A DNA stretch of 64,000 nucleotides from Armillaria gallica (Eukaryota > Basidiomycota > Agaricomycetes > Agaricales > Physalacriaceae): the NCBI GenBank assembly GCA_037576215.1, contig JBANDB010000019.1, positions 1,557,501 through 1,621,500 on the forward strand, in the 5' to 3' direction. The notes under the pieces are model-generated. The model had not been told where the DNA came from and made no database searches. It was given only the letters and a program-made list of their open reading frames with translations. Every line of letters begins with the position of its first letter. Positions within the stretch are counted from its first letter, which is position 1. Below, one piece after another: positions 45,769-57,700 of this stretch. Both the position numbers and the translations under genes were made by a program.

Positions 45769-45800
45769 GCCACACGCATGTGATGGCCTTCAAATGCTAG
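45769..45800 (+). repeat. Helitron 3' terminus: hairpin plus CTAG
   Basis: The stem pairs GCCACAC (45769-45775) with GTG-TGGC (45780-45787, one bulged A at 45783) around a GCAT loop. Nine bases (CTTCAAATG) then lead to the terminal CTAG, followed by host T. This matches the canonical Helitron 3' end. Confidence 0.85.
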
Positions 45801-48800
45801 TCTTATACGGCGATCCTCTCGGAAATCCAGTCGATCCAGTCCTTGAAGGAGCGGTACGCTGGTGGCTGAGTGAGCATATTGCCAGTGAGTTATCACTAGG
45901 GAGCTTACCGATGACGCTTCAATTGGATCACCACAACTGCGGTATTCTCTCTGTTAATGGTATCCGAAACCTTACTGCCGTACTTCCATCCCTTGCTAAG
46001 GCCTCAGGTGTTGGCTTGGCATTACTTCGGATATCACTTTTCAATAACATTGCCGAGAGAGTTATGACACGAGTACGTACCGATTAATTAAACTGGGCTT
46101 CATGCTGATTTGCCATAGCTTGAGACCATCGATTCCGATGACGAGATGCCTGGTGTCCTCAATGTCTGTGATGACTTGATTGATGATGCAGAGGAGAAAC
46201 ACAGCGGAGGATGTACGATTGCACCCACAGACATCAGCATGCCTGCACCTCTCCCAACATGTGATTTCACTTTCAAGGTAGCGCCGATGAGCTCAGGACC
46301 TACATGTGTATCAGAAAGCCTGCTAGAACCTTACATGGATAAAAACATACCTAGGTCTTCGAGCAAGCGCACACTCATTGACTCCGCTGCCCCAACACCA
46401 AACCCGAGCCCACAGCAGAAAAGAACCCATGTTGTCGCCGATACAAGTATTCCCTTACCCCGCTTTACCTCCCATCCACCCAGCTCTGATCTTGTCGATG
46501 ACTCTATTTACGATGAGGATGATGATCCCCCTCCACTGTCCAGTGTCAACGAGTCTGATGATGAGGATGGCTATAGCGACAGCCCGTCTAAAGTGGGAGG
46601 GGCTGATGATCAGTCTGATGAGGAGGAAGCAGACAATGAAGAGCACATGGTGAAGACTCACAATGTATCCACAACAGAGCCAGCGATGAAGGCAAACATA
46701 TCATCCCCTGCACGACCTCCCACTTCATTGTCAAAAGCTGCATCACGACCGTCGTTGGAGTTGTTCCGGAATCTACGCAAGACGGCGCTTACCGATTTCT
46801 TTCAAGTCAAGACTGCAGAGGAACGGAAGCTTCGCTTTGCACAGGAAGTGGTAATTGCTAGTGAGCGAAGAGAGGAGATATTAGCTCAAGAGGCGCACAT
46901 AAAAGAAATGGCACTGCATAAGAAGCAGAAGAACGATAGAGAACGCCAGCAGAAACATCGAGATAACAAGCGAAAGGCAAAGGAAGCTGAAGGATGGATG
47001 CCACAACCTGGCAATCGTAAAAAGAGGGTAAGCGTGCAATACTGCTCAGAAGAGTGTTACTTACCAATTGATTAGAAAACCCAATACCTCGAAGAGCATG
47101 ATAATATGGGGAATTGTGATGAGAGTCGGACAGCAGAGATGTCGCGTCCACATCGCCAGTTCAAGGAGGATGTTCGGCTGAAGAAGGATACTGTCAGACG
47201 GCCGCGTAAACATGCAAAGACTGATGCTATCCGCACCAATTACTTTCATCCTCTCCTTTGGGATGACGTTGAAGCTGCATGGCGAGCAACCAGTCCTGAA
47301 ATCAGTCCGCGGGCCATTATGAAGTGGCTGAAAGTAAAGTTTCCGAAGCGTTTTGATCGACTGGCAGAGCAGACAGTGGGGGGATGGGTTGATAAGGAGG
47401 CAAAACAGAGGGGTGAATGGCGGTGGAAGGAAAGTGTCCTGAAGCAGGTCAAGAATGGCAATCGTCCCCACGCTGACTCCACGCGAACCGGCATTTTGGT
47501 AAGAATCTTGTTCCGTTATGTTCTCAGTGCCTGATTCATTTGTGGATGCAGAGCGCTTATCCGGAACTGTGTGCGACAATCAATGCTCGGCTATCTTCAC
47601 TGCGTGCTGTTGGCATTCCCCTTACAATGACAACAATCCGAGGACTCATGATTGGCTATATCAAGAAACATGCACCCGAAGTCTTTTCAATCAAGCAAAA
47701 GGACGATACCTCTTTCCGTTGCTCTGAGGCCTTTGTGCGACGCTATCTTTCAAACAAACTCAACTGGAGTCTTCGACGTTCGACGCGTTCTGCCAAGAAA
47801 GTTCCAGAAAACGTTAACGAGATCCTCACTGAGGCGTATCTCCGCGAGGCTTTCCTTGTCCAACAGCATGATATTCCGGCTGAACTACGTGTCAATACAG
47901 ACCAGACACAAGTTGTCTACCAACATGGATCAGAAAAGACTTGGGCAGAGAAGAACTCGAAGCAGGTACCAACAACAGGAAAGGAGGAGAAGCGAGCATT
48001 CACTCTCGTTCCATCCATCTCGGCTAGTGGCAATGTTCTTCCCATGCAGGCTATTTATACCGGTGACACCAAGCGTTCCTGCCCCAATGCGAAGGCTCCC
48101 TTATACAAGGAAGCGATGGAATACAGATTACATTGCTTACCTTCCATGTCCGGGACGTACTGGTCGACACAAGCGACAATGCGGGACTTGGTGGAGACCA
48201 TTATCGCTCCCTACTTTGATGAACAGAAGAAGCAGCTTGGACGGGAACCTACACAGTTCTCACTCTGGAAGATCGACTGTTGGAGCGTGCATAAATCGCA
48301 GGAATTTCGCTTGTACATGAAGGAGAACCATCCGTACATCATCCTCTGCTTCGTCCCAGGGAATTGTACTGGTCTTTGGCAGCCATTAGATGCTGGTATT
48401 CAGCGCGTTCTCAAGCTCTCTATGAAGCGTGCGTCTCATCGGGATCTTGTTGATGAGATCAGTGCCCAACTCGACAACGATCCTGATGGTATTCCCCACT
48501 TGGACGTCACTGTCGGAATGCTTCGCAATCGATCTGTTGGTTGGATTGTTGAGGCAATCCGAGACATCAGCAACAAAGACTTTGTGAAGAAGGTACGTCT
48601 TACTGTTTTATTCTCCATTCCTTATCTTCTTACTTGTTGGGCAGGCATTTGAAATGTGTGCAGTTGGTGAGCTCAGCTGCTCCCAAGCTTCGCTCACATC
48701 ACCAAGCACGGTCTCTATGCTACTCCGACTGTCACGGACTCATCCCCATTTGCATGCTGAGCTGGTAGGAGACGACAGAGGGCACCGTTTCGGAGCCAGT

Positions 48801-49130
48801 GATACAGATGTGGAAGAATCGCCGTTTGATCAATCTGTGCCGGACGATGACAGCGATATTCCCCTGTCAGTCGTGGCAGATGTTGTCCTTGGTGTTGATT
48901 TCGGATCAACAGCTGATATGAATGGTTTTGTCACCAAGAGCGATGGTGATGGCATTGAGCGGAACGGTATCGCAGAATCTGATCATAACGAGAGCATTGT
49001 TCGGGTGGATGAAGAGTTGACTCTTGCAGATGATGCCGAATCCATCTTTGAGTTGCCAGAGCGGAGTCGTCGAGGCCGCGTCATAAAACCGAATCGCTGG
49101 TACGACGGAAACATCTGGGAACGCGCATAG
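45801..49130 (+). pseudogene. Ulp1 protease-DDE transposase gene, 3' half
   Basis: The Ulp1 domain resumes with LYGDPLGNPVDPV (catalytic Asp) and LDHHNCGILSVNG (catalytic Cys, near 45950). Exons are 45801-46072, 46119-47027, 47076-47498, 47552-48592 and 48645-49130, all with GT-AG joints in frame. After an acidic Ser-rich linker and a Lys/Glu-rich helix comes a helix-turn-helix-like region (ISPRAIMKWLKVKFPKRFD, about 47300). A DDE_1/pogo-type transposase core follows: NTDQTQVVY (about 47896), KIDCWSVHKS (about 48271), FVPGNCTGLWQPLDAGI (about 48351). Transposases of this type cut and paste DNA through three acidic residues binding metal. The C-terminus is acidic and ends RRGRVIKPNRWYDGN. This half has no internal break; only the Helitron disrupts the gene. 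Terminal inverted repeats of this transposon were not found. Confidence 0.88.
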
Positions 49131-49655
49131 ACACTCAGGACATGTGTATTTCGTTATTCCTTGCTTAAAAATGACATTAATTTAGAACTTTCTTTCGACT
49201 CTTCACTGTGAGCTGTGACATGCTATGAGGTATTCATATCTTCGTTTCACAGGCCTCTGTGACACGTTATGTGAACTTAAGGTTGAAATAGTACAGTAAC
49301 CTACGACGTTCATCATGTTCAACGATCTGCTCCCGTTAAATCCCAACAGTCATTCATTGTATGACGTTTAACATTTGTGAGTGTGGCTTCCAAACAAGGG
49401 GGTGGCTGAAATAAAATCGTATGTATGGCATCATTTTCGTATTCCTCGACCCCACGTCCTTGCTCCCAATCCGTCTCGAGAATGATGAATTTTATTACCT
49501 TAAAGAGGACTAGTGCACTGGTAAGCAGATACCTGGGTCCGTATTAACGTATCTGAATCTCCGCAAGACGCTCATATTCTGCCAGATATAAAGGCATTCA
49601 TTTTTGAAGGGTCAAGCATCGGATGTGTTGCTCTACAGAAGTACGCCTTTCTGAC
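49131..49655. other. Intergenic, possible right end of the Ulp1-DDE transposon and metacaspase promoter
   Basis: No frame of note. AGTGCACTGG near 49511 also occurs near 8575, left of the nested elements, in the same orientation; this could be coincidence. No inverted terminal repeat is recognised. Confidence 0.3.
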
Positions 49656-50852
49656 ATGGCCTCTCCTGCCCGGAATCACTCCAATCCTGTAAGTGTATTT
49701 CCGGAGCCATCGACGTGGATGCTATCATACTGACAAACTGCTTTCAAAACGCTAGGTTCTAGGCCGTATTGATACCTCTCGGTTTTGGGCAGTCCTCATC
49801 GGTATTGATGCATATCCAACTAGTCCGTTACGCGGTTGCGTGTCGGATGCCATGGATATGAACAAATATCTAATTGAAGACCTGGGCGTTCCGGAAGGTC
49901 ACATTCAACGCCTTCTCGGTCCTCGTTCACAGCCACACTCAGAGTCGGATGATGTCCGCGTCCGTTCCGCAAACGATTTCCCCCAAAGTTATCCTAGTGC
50001 TGATTCCGACGGTATATCCAGTAATTCCAACACCCCCACCCGTGCGAATATCATCCAAACGCTTCTCAATATATCTACCGACTCCAGGATACAGAAGGAT
50101 GACAATATCATTATATATTTCTCTGGACACGGTTCAAGCTACCTTTGTTCGAACTATGTTTGCTGGGACGGGGTTGCAGCCACAGGATCAATCGAGGCTC
50201 TGTGCCCTATGGATCGCACCGCTTCTCATGATAAGGATTCCTCCATCCCCGACATTAGTGACCGAGAGATCAACATTATTCTCACCGAAATCTCTCGCGA
50301 GAAGGGAAATCATATCACCTTTATTCTCGACTGCTGTCATTCCTCGGGTGTCACCAGAGATGCGAGTACAACATGGAAAGGAGTGCGTCGTGCGGACCCG
50401 CTGCCAGCTGCTTCAATTGAAGTTATGTTCAAGGCCGCACACCAAAGACTCAGTGGTTTGAGGAGCTATCGGCCTGTAGATGCAAGATATTGGGAACCTG
50501 ATATAACGTCGCACGTCATTTTGGCTGCATGCAAAGAGTTTCAGCGTGCGAAAGAGGATAAGGGAGCAAGTGGTTGGAATGGGGTTTTCACGCAGGCACT
50601 CATTCGTGCTCTCAAATCGGATGTCTTGACAGAACGATCGACATACCGTGATCTCATAATGGCCTTGAGCATGCCTTCCGACACCAAGCAGACACCGCTT
50701 GTCGCTGGAAAACACAAGGATGCACGACTTTGGTATCAGGTATGATGGCATCTTTTGTTAATCCGTTGCAGGATTCCAACCATAGATATATACCATCATC
50801 GGACAGCAGTCTTGTCAAGAGCCGGTTATCCGAGCATTCAAAAGAAGTTTGA
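49656..50852 (+). CDS. Metacaspase-like peptidase (C14 caspase fold)
   Basis: Three exons: 49656-49688 (ATG; MASPARNHSNP), 49756-50739 and 50772-50852 (TGA), with GT-AG introns of 67 and 32 nt. The caspase fold begins WAVLIGIDAYPTSPLRGCV. The His-Cys dyad is intact: IIIYFSGHGSS (His codon 50128) and FILDCCHSSG (Cys codons 50332 and 50335). Further conserved strands are VILAACKEFQRAKE and GWNGVFTQALIRAL. Metacaspases cleave after Arg or Lys and act in fungal stress response and cell death; short basidiomycete versions like this (about 365 residues) are often multicopy. No N-terminal helical domain is present, unlike the related pseudogene at 59047. The second intron is short; without splicing the frame would end two codons after Q, at 50745. 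Confidence 0.85.
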
Positions 50853-51573
50853 TGACGGACTTAAACATTTACCTGGATTTAGGGAAAACGGAGACCTGCT
50901 TTAGTTTATAGATAGCCGTATTGATAAAACCTAATGATACGAGATAGGCGAGGAAGTAAACGTAGGCGCGCGTGAATTTTCACAGTAGGAGAAGCGCAAA
51001 CCCAAGTCAAACTATTCCTACACGCAAATATTCCGAAATATTGACCGAAATTCCGTACAAGAGGCAAATTTTTTTTTTCAAACGCACGAAATAGCTAAGA
51101 TGAAGAATGTTTTCAATGTCATGGAGATGTACCCTCATATCAAGCACCCGGCATCGCATTTTCGTCCTCAATGGCCCACCAATGGGACGAAATATCGAAA
51201 CCACAATGCCTGCGGTCTTGAAGGCAGATACCTCGGATTGGCCCTTGTTCGTCTATGCCTCGTAAAACCCAATACACATATATCGAATTCTACACCAAAG
51301 ATTAGGCCAGATCAGGGGACAGTGCAAGGGGGTACTTTGTAGGCTTGGCGACCTACCGTATAATGTGCCCATTCCATTTATCAGATATAAGAGGGTAGCG
51401 GAAATGGTCAGTATTCGTCGTTTTGCATCCACATGACTCAAACAACCTCACTACTTTGTCCATTCTTAGTGACGCATATAGGAGCCTATGATCCACAACC
51501 AGACTGGATCTCCTGCGGTATGAGTACGGAACTTCGTACAATGGCACCCGTAGCACTGTCCCGAAACATAGTT
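50853..51573. other. No recognisable gene
   Basis: Short frames on both strands (51007-51204 minus, 51100-51342 plus, 51253-51441 minus) with no family match. A T10 run lies at 51069-51078. GACGCATATAGGAGCC near 51472 resembles the relic-family exon start CGCATATA. Confidence 0.3.
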
Positions 51574-53221
51574 TTAACTGTCAGCCACTCTTCTCTGTAC
51601 TGGTTGTAGCCCTCGATGGGACGGTCTGACGGTTTGGAGCTTCAACAAGTCTACCCAGATAGCTTTTGAGGCGGTTTTCAAGCGATAATTGGTTCGTTCG
51701 AGCAAATGAGATGTGTCATTCTTACCAATTGAGAATGCCTTCAGCGTAGGTACATCGGGTGTTATGTTTTCCATCTTCTCTGCTTCATACTCTTCAATAG
51801 AGAGCGGGCCACCGATTACGCCAAGTTTAAAATCATCCATTCTATCAGAGCGCAAACTCTTTCTTCTTCGCGGAGAGGTTCTTCGTCCGGTCCTGTTGCT
51901 TCTGGCTTACCTGTAAGTTGCAGGTGAGTGAGATTCCTGTACTGAAAGTGACCTGGTAGCTTGAAGTTCATAACATTGCGTTAGAAGAATCTTCCTCGAT
52001 CTTCCAATTTCAGGGCAAACTTACCGCGTGAATCTTCTGTTACGCGGCTTAGCGCATACCGGACCACTTGTTGCATGCGTTTAGCGCTTCCGACACCAAT
52101 CCGAAGACTACGCTAAGTGTCTATCTTCACCTACGGCCTGTAGTAGCTTCGCGCTTCCTGTCATCATATGCCTCACAACCCGGGCCACTCAGACCTCTTC
52201 GCGGACCATCACTGGAATCCATTCTATTCCCTGACAACATATATCTTACTAATTACATCCTATCTCTCGTCAATCATCCTTATTTGACTCAAGCTCCCAT
52301 GTCCGGATTCTGGCATATTCCTAACAGTTCGAGAGAGCTTGAGGTATCTTGAACAACGTTTGAAGATTAGCATGAGGCTTAGGGTCCAATGCTTGAGGGC
52401 ACAAAGTGGTTACAGTTCAGGATGGTACGAAGTGAGCATCCAGTACATGTCAAGTAGCTAGTAGCTATGCTTCTATACCAAAGAGTGTTACTAGAAATTT
52501 CTGCAAGCTTATGAGTCGTAACAGGTACATGAAGCTGAATAAGTAAGTGAGGAAAGGGGTTGCAGAAGAAAGAAAAGAGATCAAACCACTGGGAACTTCC
52601 AGAACATTCTGCCAGATTCCATTGATGCAGAAATCCGCAACAGAAATGACGAAACCGGCGAGGCATCAAAACGACGTGACGGCTATATTTCTTGATAAAA
52701 ATAACTTAAAATACGGAATGAAATACGCATTTACACGGAGAAAGATTCTTCTAATTGAGTTCCAGCCGGAGACGCAAAAGTGTATCGAGATCGTTTACCT
52801 CTGATATAGACTTGTTGTCCCCGTTGGTCTCCGCCCGCCTTTTTGCCTCTTGGAATACGTCCACAGAGTCAATGGGATCCTCCATCATCCCATATCGTAC
52901 GGCAAGCTCGCTCTCGACATTTTCCAAACGTTTGATCTCTTCATCTCTAGGATCTCCCTGGTAGAAAGTGAGAAGAACTTCACATGATATGCAGTAAGGT
53001 ACTTATACCTGTGACACGGCTTCAGTATCACCGGAGAAACTTCGCTGCTTCAAATTCGGACTGTGGTCACAGTGTGGTAGATGTTGACCACGAGAGATGC
53101 TGATATGATTTGGACATACATCGAAAACGAAGAAGTGAAGTGTCTGTACCGTCGCAAGGATTCGACTGTACATGCGAAGGATCCACGACATAAAAGTGTT
53201 CAAGACTATTATTCGGAACAT
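51574..53221 (-). pseudogene. Spliced gene fragment of unknown function
   Basis: On the minus strand, exon-like pieces join with good splice sites. One ends SPNLKQRSFSGDTEAVSQ (to 53009); after an intron, GDPRDEEIKRLENVESEL...DPIDSVDVFQEAKRRAE...NKSISE runs 52957-52799. Further on, MDDFKLGVIGGPLSIEEYEA...ENITPDVPTLKAFSI runs to a GT donor at 51725. The pieces are charged and helical and look coding, but the ~900 bp between them holds no clear exon. The family is not recognised. It may be a truncated tandem-repeat or signalling protein gene; I cannot tell. Confidence 0.35.
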
Positions 53222-53578
53222 CGTATTGCTGAAGGATAGTCTATGAGTCCAACAATTCTTCGAGAAATTACATGACGCACTTGTGAAGCTCCTTGCTGCT
53301 GCGCTGATGTTTGATTAAAAAGAAATTAAATACTGTACGAGTAGTCGCACCTTGGGAGAGGCCAGGGGTGAATTGGGAGTAGGTTGGAACTCGGCGTCCA
53401 TCGATCTCTACTTATATGGATGATTCCACATGGCCCGTCGTGACTTCCGTGCAGATACCACCTGTTCGCTACCTTCCCGAATCATACGTTCGAGGCACGG
53501 CCCGATGTTTCATTAATTGCGCAGGGCCTGGCGACGTCAAATGGCGAGTAAGTGCATTCAATGCCGGTGTTCCTTATG

Positions 53579-53615
53579 CGTCTAAACTCTAAACTCTGAA
53601 CTCTGAACTCTAGGG
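53579..53615. repeat. Short tandem 7-mer repeat
   Basis: Four consecutive units of CTAAACT/CTGAACT followed by CTAGGG, at the outer edge of the inverted relic. No function inferred. Confidence 0.6.
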
Positions 53616-56600
53616 AGTATGCCGAGAAGCTGGCATGGCAACGTGTCCGGACGCATAAAAACCGGTACGATACAGAGAAGAGAAGACAGCCTTGAACGAC
53701 GGAGGTGGGGCAGCAACCATCTCTCTGAGCTGCTATCTGATGGCGTAGCAGGTAGCATGACTTCAGACTTTACTGCGCGAAAGAATCGCTTCAACATGTA
53801 TCGTGTTCAGTTGCGGGGTAAATGGAGTACTTGGAAGCATAGCATTTTCATTCGTAAATACAAGACATATCTGATACAGGGTGTCAGCGAAATCCCCGTC
53901 AGGTAAAATGATGATAGCGTACAAAGAGGTAATGAACGCCGGGCAGAATAGAACCTTCATGATACGCTATTCTGGACTGGAATGTCCGGTAGAGAAAGAA
54001 GAACTTGCCATCTGACAAGCTGCGTGATTGCGTCAAAGACCTAGACTACCATGCTCGATGTCTATCAAAGTCCGTGCAACGGCAGCAGAGGGGAAATACG
54101 GGCGTTCAAAGGCTCGTAACGGAAGCGGTGCTCGATGCTGGCCGTCCGCATCGGTGAATTCCTACAGTGCGTAAAGATGAGAGATTCAACTCGGGATGAA
54201 GATTTGAGGACGGTATTAAGACTCGCCGGCGCCATCCTAGGCACTATCTTCAATCCTCTCGTGCTAAGAGGGATCGAGAACCAGCCAAATTAAACAGTAA
54301 TCCCGACTTGGGCAGGTGATCCAAAAACCAGTAGGAAGCTAAGAGAAAACCGAATCAATAAATAGCGGGCGATACACAACGAGAAGCTCGCGCTCAATTA
54401 ACACGGTTAGGTAGGCATCCCATTCTCGCCTTCGTACTCATCCCACGCGTCAAACGAGCGGTCGAATAGTGTTCCCGTGCAAAAAAAAAAGGGAAGGCGC
54501 GGAGAAGAGGTGCAGTACCACCCTTAAGATGTAGGACGTCAGGAAGAAAGGGAGGAAAGGAACGCCCGAGTCGGAGCCCCAATCACGGTGGAGTCCCCCA
54601 GACACCAGGCGTGCACGGACCCTTAACGCGTTGGCGTGGGAAGGCGTGGGAGCCAAATACGAAGGCATCCAATGACGATAAATTAAAGAATATCGCTTGG
54701 CCTGAGGCTGAGATTACTTGTTTGTGGAGAATCCAAGAAAGAAAGCATGAAGGCACACCTGCAAGCGGAAGACTTGCGGAAGACAATCACCGGTGATTAA
54801 TTGATTGCTTAACAGTTCGTCTATCCGTACGACGATATTCCGACGGAGTCGCCGTATTTTGGGGGTGTATGTGCAGAAACGGTAAAGCAACCCAAAACTG
54901 AGTATATGCGCCTCGTTAGGTGAGTGCGAGCAAGTCAGATGAATGTACACGCACGGATAGAGGGTTCATATGTCCGGAGTGGTTGCTCAGCAACTTAATC
55001 ATAAAGGGCCCGCAGAGGGCAGACGCAGCATACCCTGTGGTCCCAGCTACTGGGCTGATCAAAACGATACCCATCATAGTCCGCAGAGGTAGCAGAGCAC
55101 ATCTCCCGCCAATTATCCCATGGCGGTTAATGCTTACCCATATAAGCTTTAATACGCTACCAAGCAAGTCAGACCAGACCGTCCAGATATTTGAGGTATA
55201 GACGAACGCACGCGAGTCATTGAACCAGTCGCCACGCATCCCTGCGTAATCTATCAAACCACGAACTTCAGTCAATTGAAACCCGTACACACCTTATCTT
55301 GGAAGTTCTCCCACAGTGTTTTACGCTCGGCTTGTCGAAATCGACTGTCCAATGTCCGAAAATCCGAAGATTTGTGGGCGCCTAAAAGAAGATCAGACAA
55401 TACGGCATCCTGAACATGAGACCGGACTCACCGGATGATCCACGTCAATGGTACAATACCCTGGCTTCCGAATGCCGAAGCCGTGAATGATAATACTTTT
55501 ATCTTTGCACCACTGCATGCCATCTTCGCCCTTGAGTACGCCCATCAACTGAGCAGAATACTCCCGAGTGCTTAAGCAGAGACATCGTTGCGATGGAGTT
55601 ATGTCAGCTCATGCGAGACCATTGAGTATGAGCTGGTGCCTTTTCTCTTTCGTGGATCGGCCGTGGACATGAAGAGTGAGTGCAAACATGCAAATTACGA
55701 AGGTGGCTATGACCCGAATAACTCTCCTACGAATGTGAAATTAAGCGTTAATAGCACGGAGCAATCATGAGACGTACTTGGAAGGCGGACATGAGTAATT
55801 GGTCCTAACCCAGCAATTATTGTCTATTCAAGATTCAACAAGTATTGACCGACAAGGCGGATGGATGCGAAATTGTCATGGACTCCGAATTAGCTGTACA
55901 AAACAGCACAATGAGAGTGCACCGTGAAGTGAAAGCTGAGCGGTAGTATACCAGAATACAACTGGCGGCTCTTGTTCGTATTACTCGCTTCGTCGGCGTC
56001 GGTGCTATATGGAGACGGTGGTGGCAGAGTGGAAGAGCTCAGAGAGGTTGTATTTGACCCAAGCGGTGGCGATGGCAATGTCTGCACGCCGTCGCCGCTA
56101 TCGTTGATGCTCTCAGCCATGATGACGGTTGGATACGAAGCCACGGCAGCAGCGTTGGGTTAGGGTTCCGCTATAGGATTTCGGATAGTCGGCCCGAAGC
56201 AGTTCATTCTCGCGACTGTTTAGAGTTGAACGTTGAATGTTCATCAACCATCGCCCTACTTTGCGCCTATAATATACCCATGCGTTTGTCTCATAGCATG
56301 CATCCAGTGGACGTCTAAACAATCTTGATCAGTAAATTCAAAATCCACCAAGGCTGTGGCCACCGACGCCCAGTAACAATTTACGAAGCTGCGCATATAC
56401 AAAATCGCTGACCCTAGGTAGGCTATCCTTCATCATCATTCTTATTAAATCGTTTACATGTTGATCATCTCTTACCGCGTGAGGGAAATTCACACGGAAG
56501 GGGACTTCGTTACTAGTCCTGATGGCAAATTAAAGGCTGTACGATGCAATACGATGTCACCGACAACGGAAATCAACCGTCCTATGCTAGCGCTACAGCA

Positions 56601-57100
56601 TGAGAAAGGAATCGCCCGTCAAGAACGGTGGAACATTCACGGTGGAGGTCATCTAAAATACTCAGGCGACATTGCGGTATCAGACCGGGAATTCGCGTCC
56701 TTCCAATCCTAATATCTATGGCAATGACAGGTGACGGCAATTTCCTACGCGCTCGAGCGGTACAACCATCTATCCCAAAGAAGATCATAAAATATCGCGA
56801 ACAAGGTTTCTGATGAGAAAAAGATGTACCTTTGAATTAAGCGCCCATCATCGCGTTACGGTCCGTAATCTCAAAATTGCATTTCCAAAGCAGAAGGTTT
56901 TCTGCCATGAGTGCAGGTACCTTGTCCATTGCTCCACCAGGCCTTGCATAAAGAGTGTAAGCTGGAGTCTACATAAAGAAAGAAAGGTCAGAACAGAAGG
57001 CAAGGTAGGAGGGCATTGCCGAAGACACGCCACCTTCAAATAAGCGCCCAATGAATTGATCAATCCCCGGGGAGATGAGAATAAAAGTAATCGCGGTTCT
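53616..57100 (-). pseudogene. Inverted copy of the decayed multi-exon gene (relic copy A')
   Basis: Colinear with 2370-5640 but on the opposite strand. It has the same block order and similar putative splice sites, for example exon MAESINDSGDG (ATG near 56130), the exon with MGVLKGEDGM near 55540, the exon MRGDWFNDSRAFVYTSN near 55240 and the exon with MSTKARMGCLPNRVN near 54420. Stops occur in all frames. The two copies differ by many substitutions and indels, so the duplication is old. The product is unknown. Confidence 0.55.
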
Positions 57101-57419
57101 ATTCTTCCTTTCGCTGCCGTGGTCAAAATTGACTGAGGAAAAGTAAGCCAAGACCTTACAAAGGACTACAATCAATAACGTTACACATTCAGACTAGTGA
57201 AGAACGTGAGTACCGAATCACGTCTTCTCCGAGCTGTTGCATTCGTGTGGCTACTTGGTTGTGTCCGCCCTACGTATATATATTAACTGGATCCAAATAT
57301 GTGAGTCTAGTCGCTTCGGAGGCGAAAAGATTCACAAAATGTCGGGAGGCAAAAAACGCTCGGCATAGACCATGAGCAAAGGGGGAAGTGGCGGGCCGGA
57401 GTCGAGCTCTTTGACGACA

Positions 57420-57700
57420 ATGATTTAATGAGTATGACTCGGTCTGAAGCTAAGAATACGCGTTTGCGTGAAATTCGGGAATAAAAGAGCCAAGGCGCAC
57501 CTGCAAGTGAAAGAGTTTGCTTCGTTTATTGTCGCTCTTGGCCGTGTACACCCTACGATGCGGCGACTCCATTGAAATGCTGGGTAAAGCAGCCTAAACC
57601 TGAGTGTATGCGCCTCATTAGGCCTGTCAAGGTAGGTCAAATGTTGACTGGCATACCGCTGTTTGATAAGACGGATATGGATATTTCCACCCATGCCCTA
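57420..57700 (-). pseudogene. Third partial copy of the relic gene family
   Basis: The minus strand here contains CTAATGAGGCGCATACACTC followed by TTGCAGGTGCGCCTTGGCTC. This matches the 54,750-54,920 part of copy A' and the 4,370-4,540 part of copy A, but misses the flanking exons. It is a truncated copy. Confidence 0.5.

Larger units (their letters stand above)
22126..45800 (+). mobile_element. 23.7-kb cargo-bearing Helitron inserted in the Ulp1-DDE gene
   Basis: Left end: host ...CAGAAAA, then element TTCCGAGTCC. Right end: element ...CTTCAAATGCTAG, then host TCTTATACGG. Joining the host sides gives ...QKI-LYGDPLG..., an uninterrupted Ulp1 frame, with no target duplication. This is Helitron behaviour: insertion between A and T, a CTRR 3' end (here CTAG) and a hairpin about 10 nt before it. 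Because of the shared T, the 5' end may equally be written TC at 22127. The element encodes its own Rep-helicase near the 3' end. It also holds at least six other genes or gene relics: a divergent pair of spliced unknowns, another spliced unknown and three F-box-like genes. An independent partial copy of the same 5' end sits inverted at 8399. The autonomous gene is broken by a 1.08-kb insertion and a stop. Confidence 0.88.

Noticed and set aside
53579..53615. Internal telomere repeat
   Set aside because: The unit is CTAAACT/CTGAACT with only four copies, not the fungal TTAGGG repeat. A single TTAGGG near 56160 is likewise not a telomere tract.
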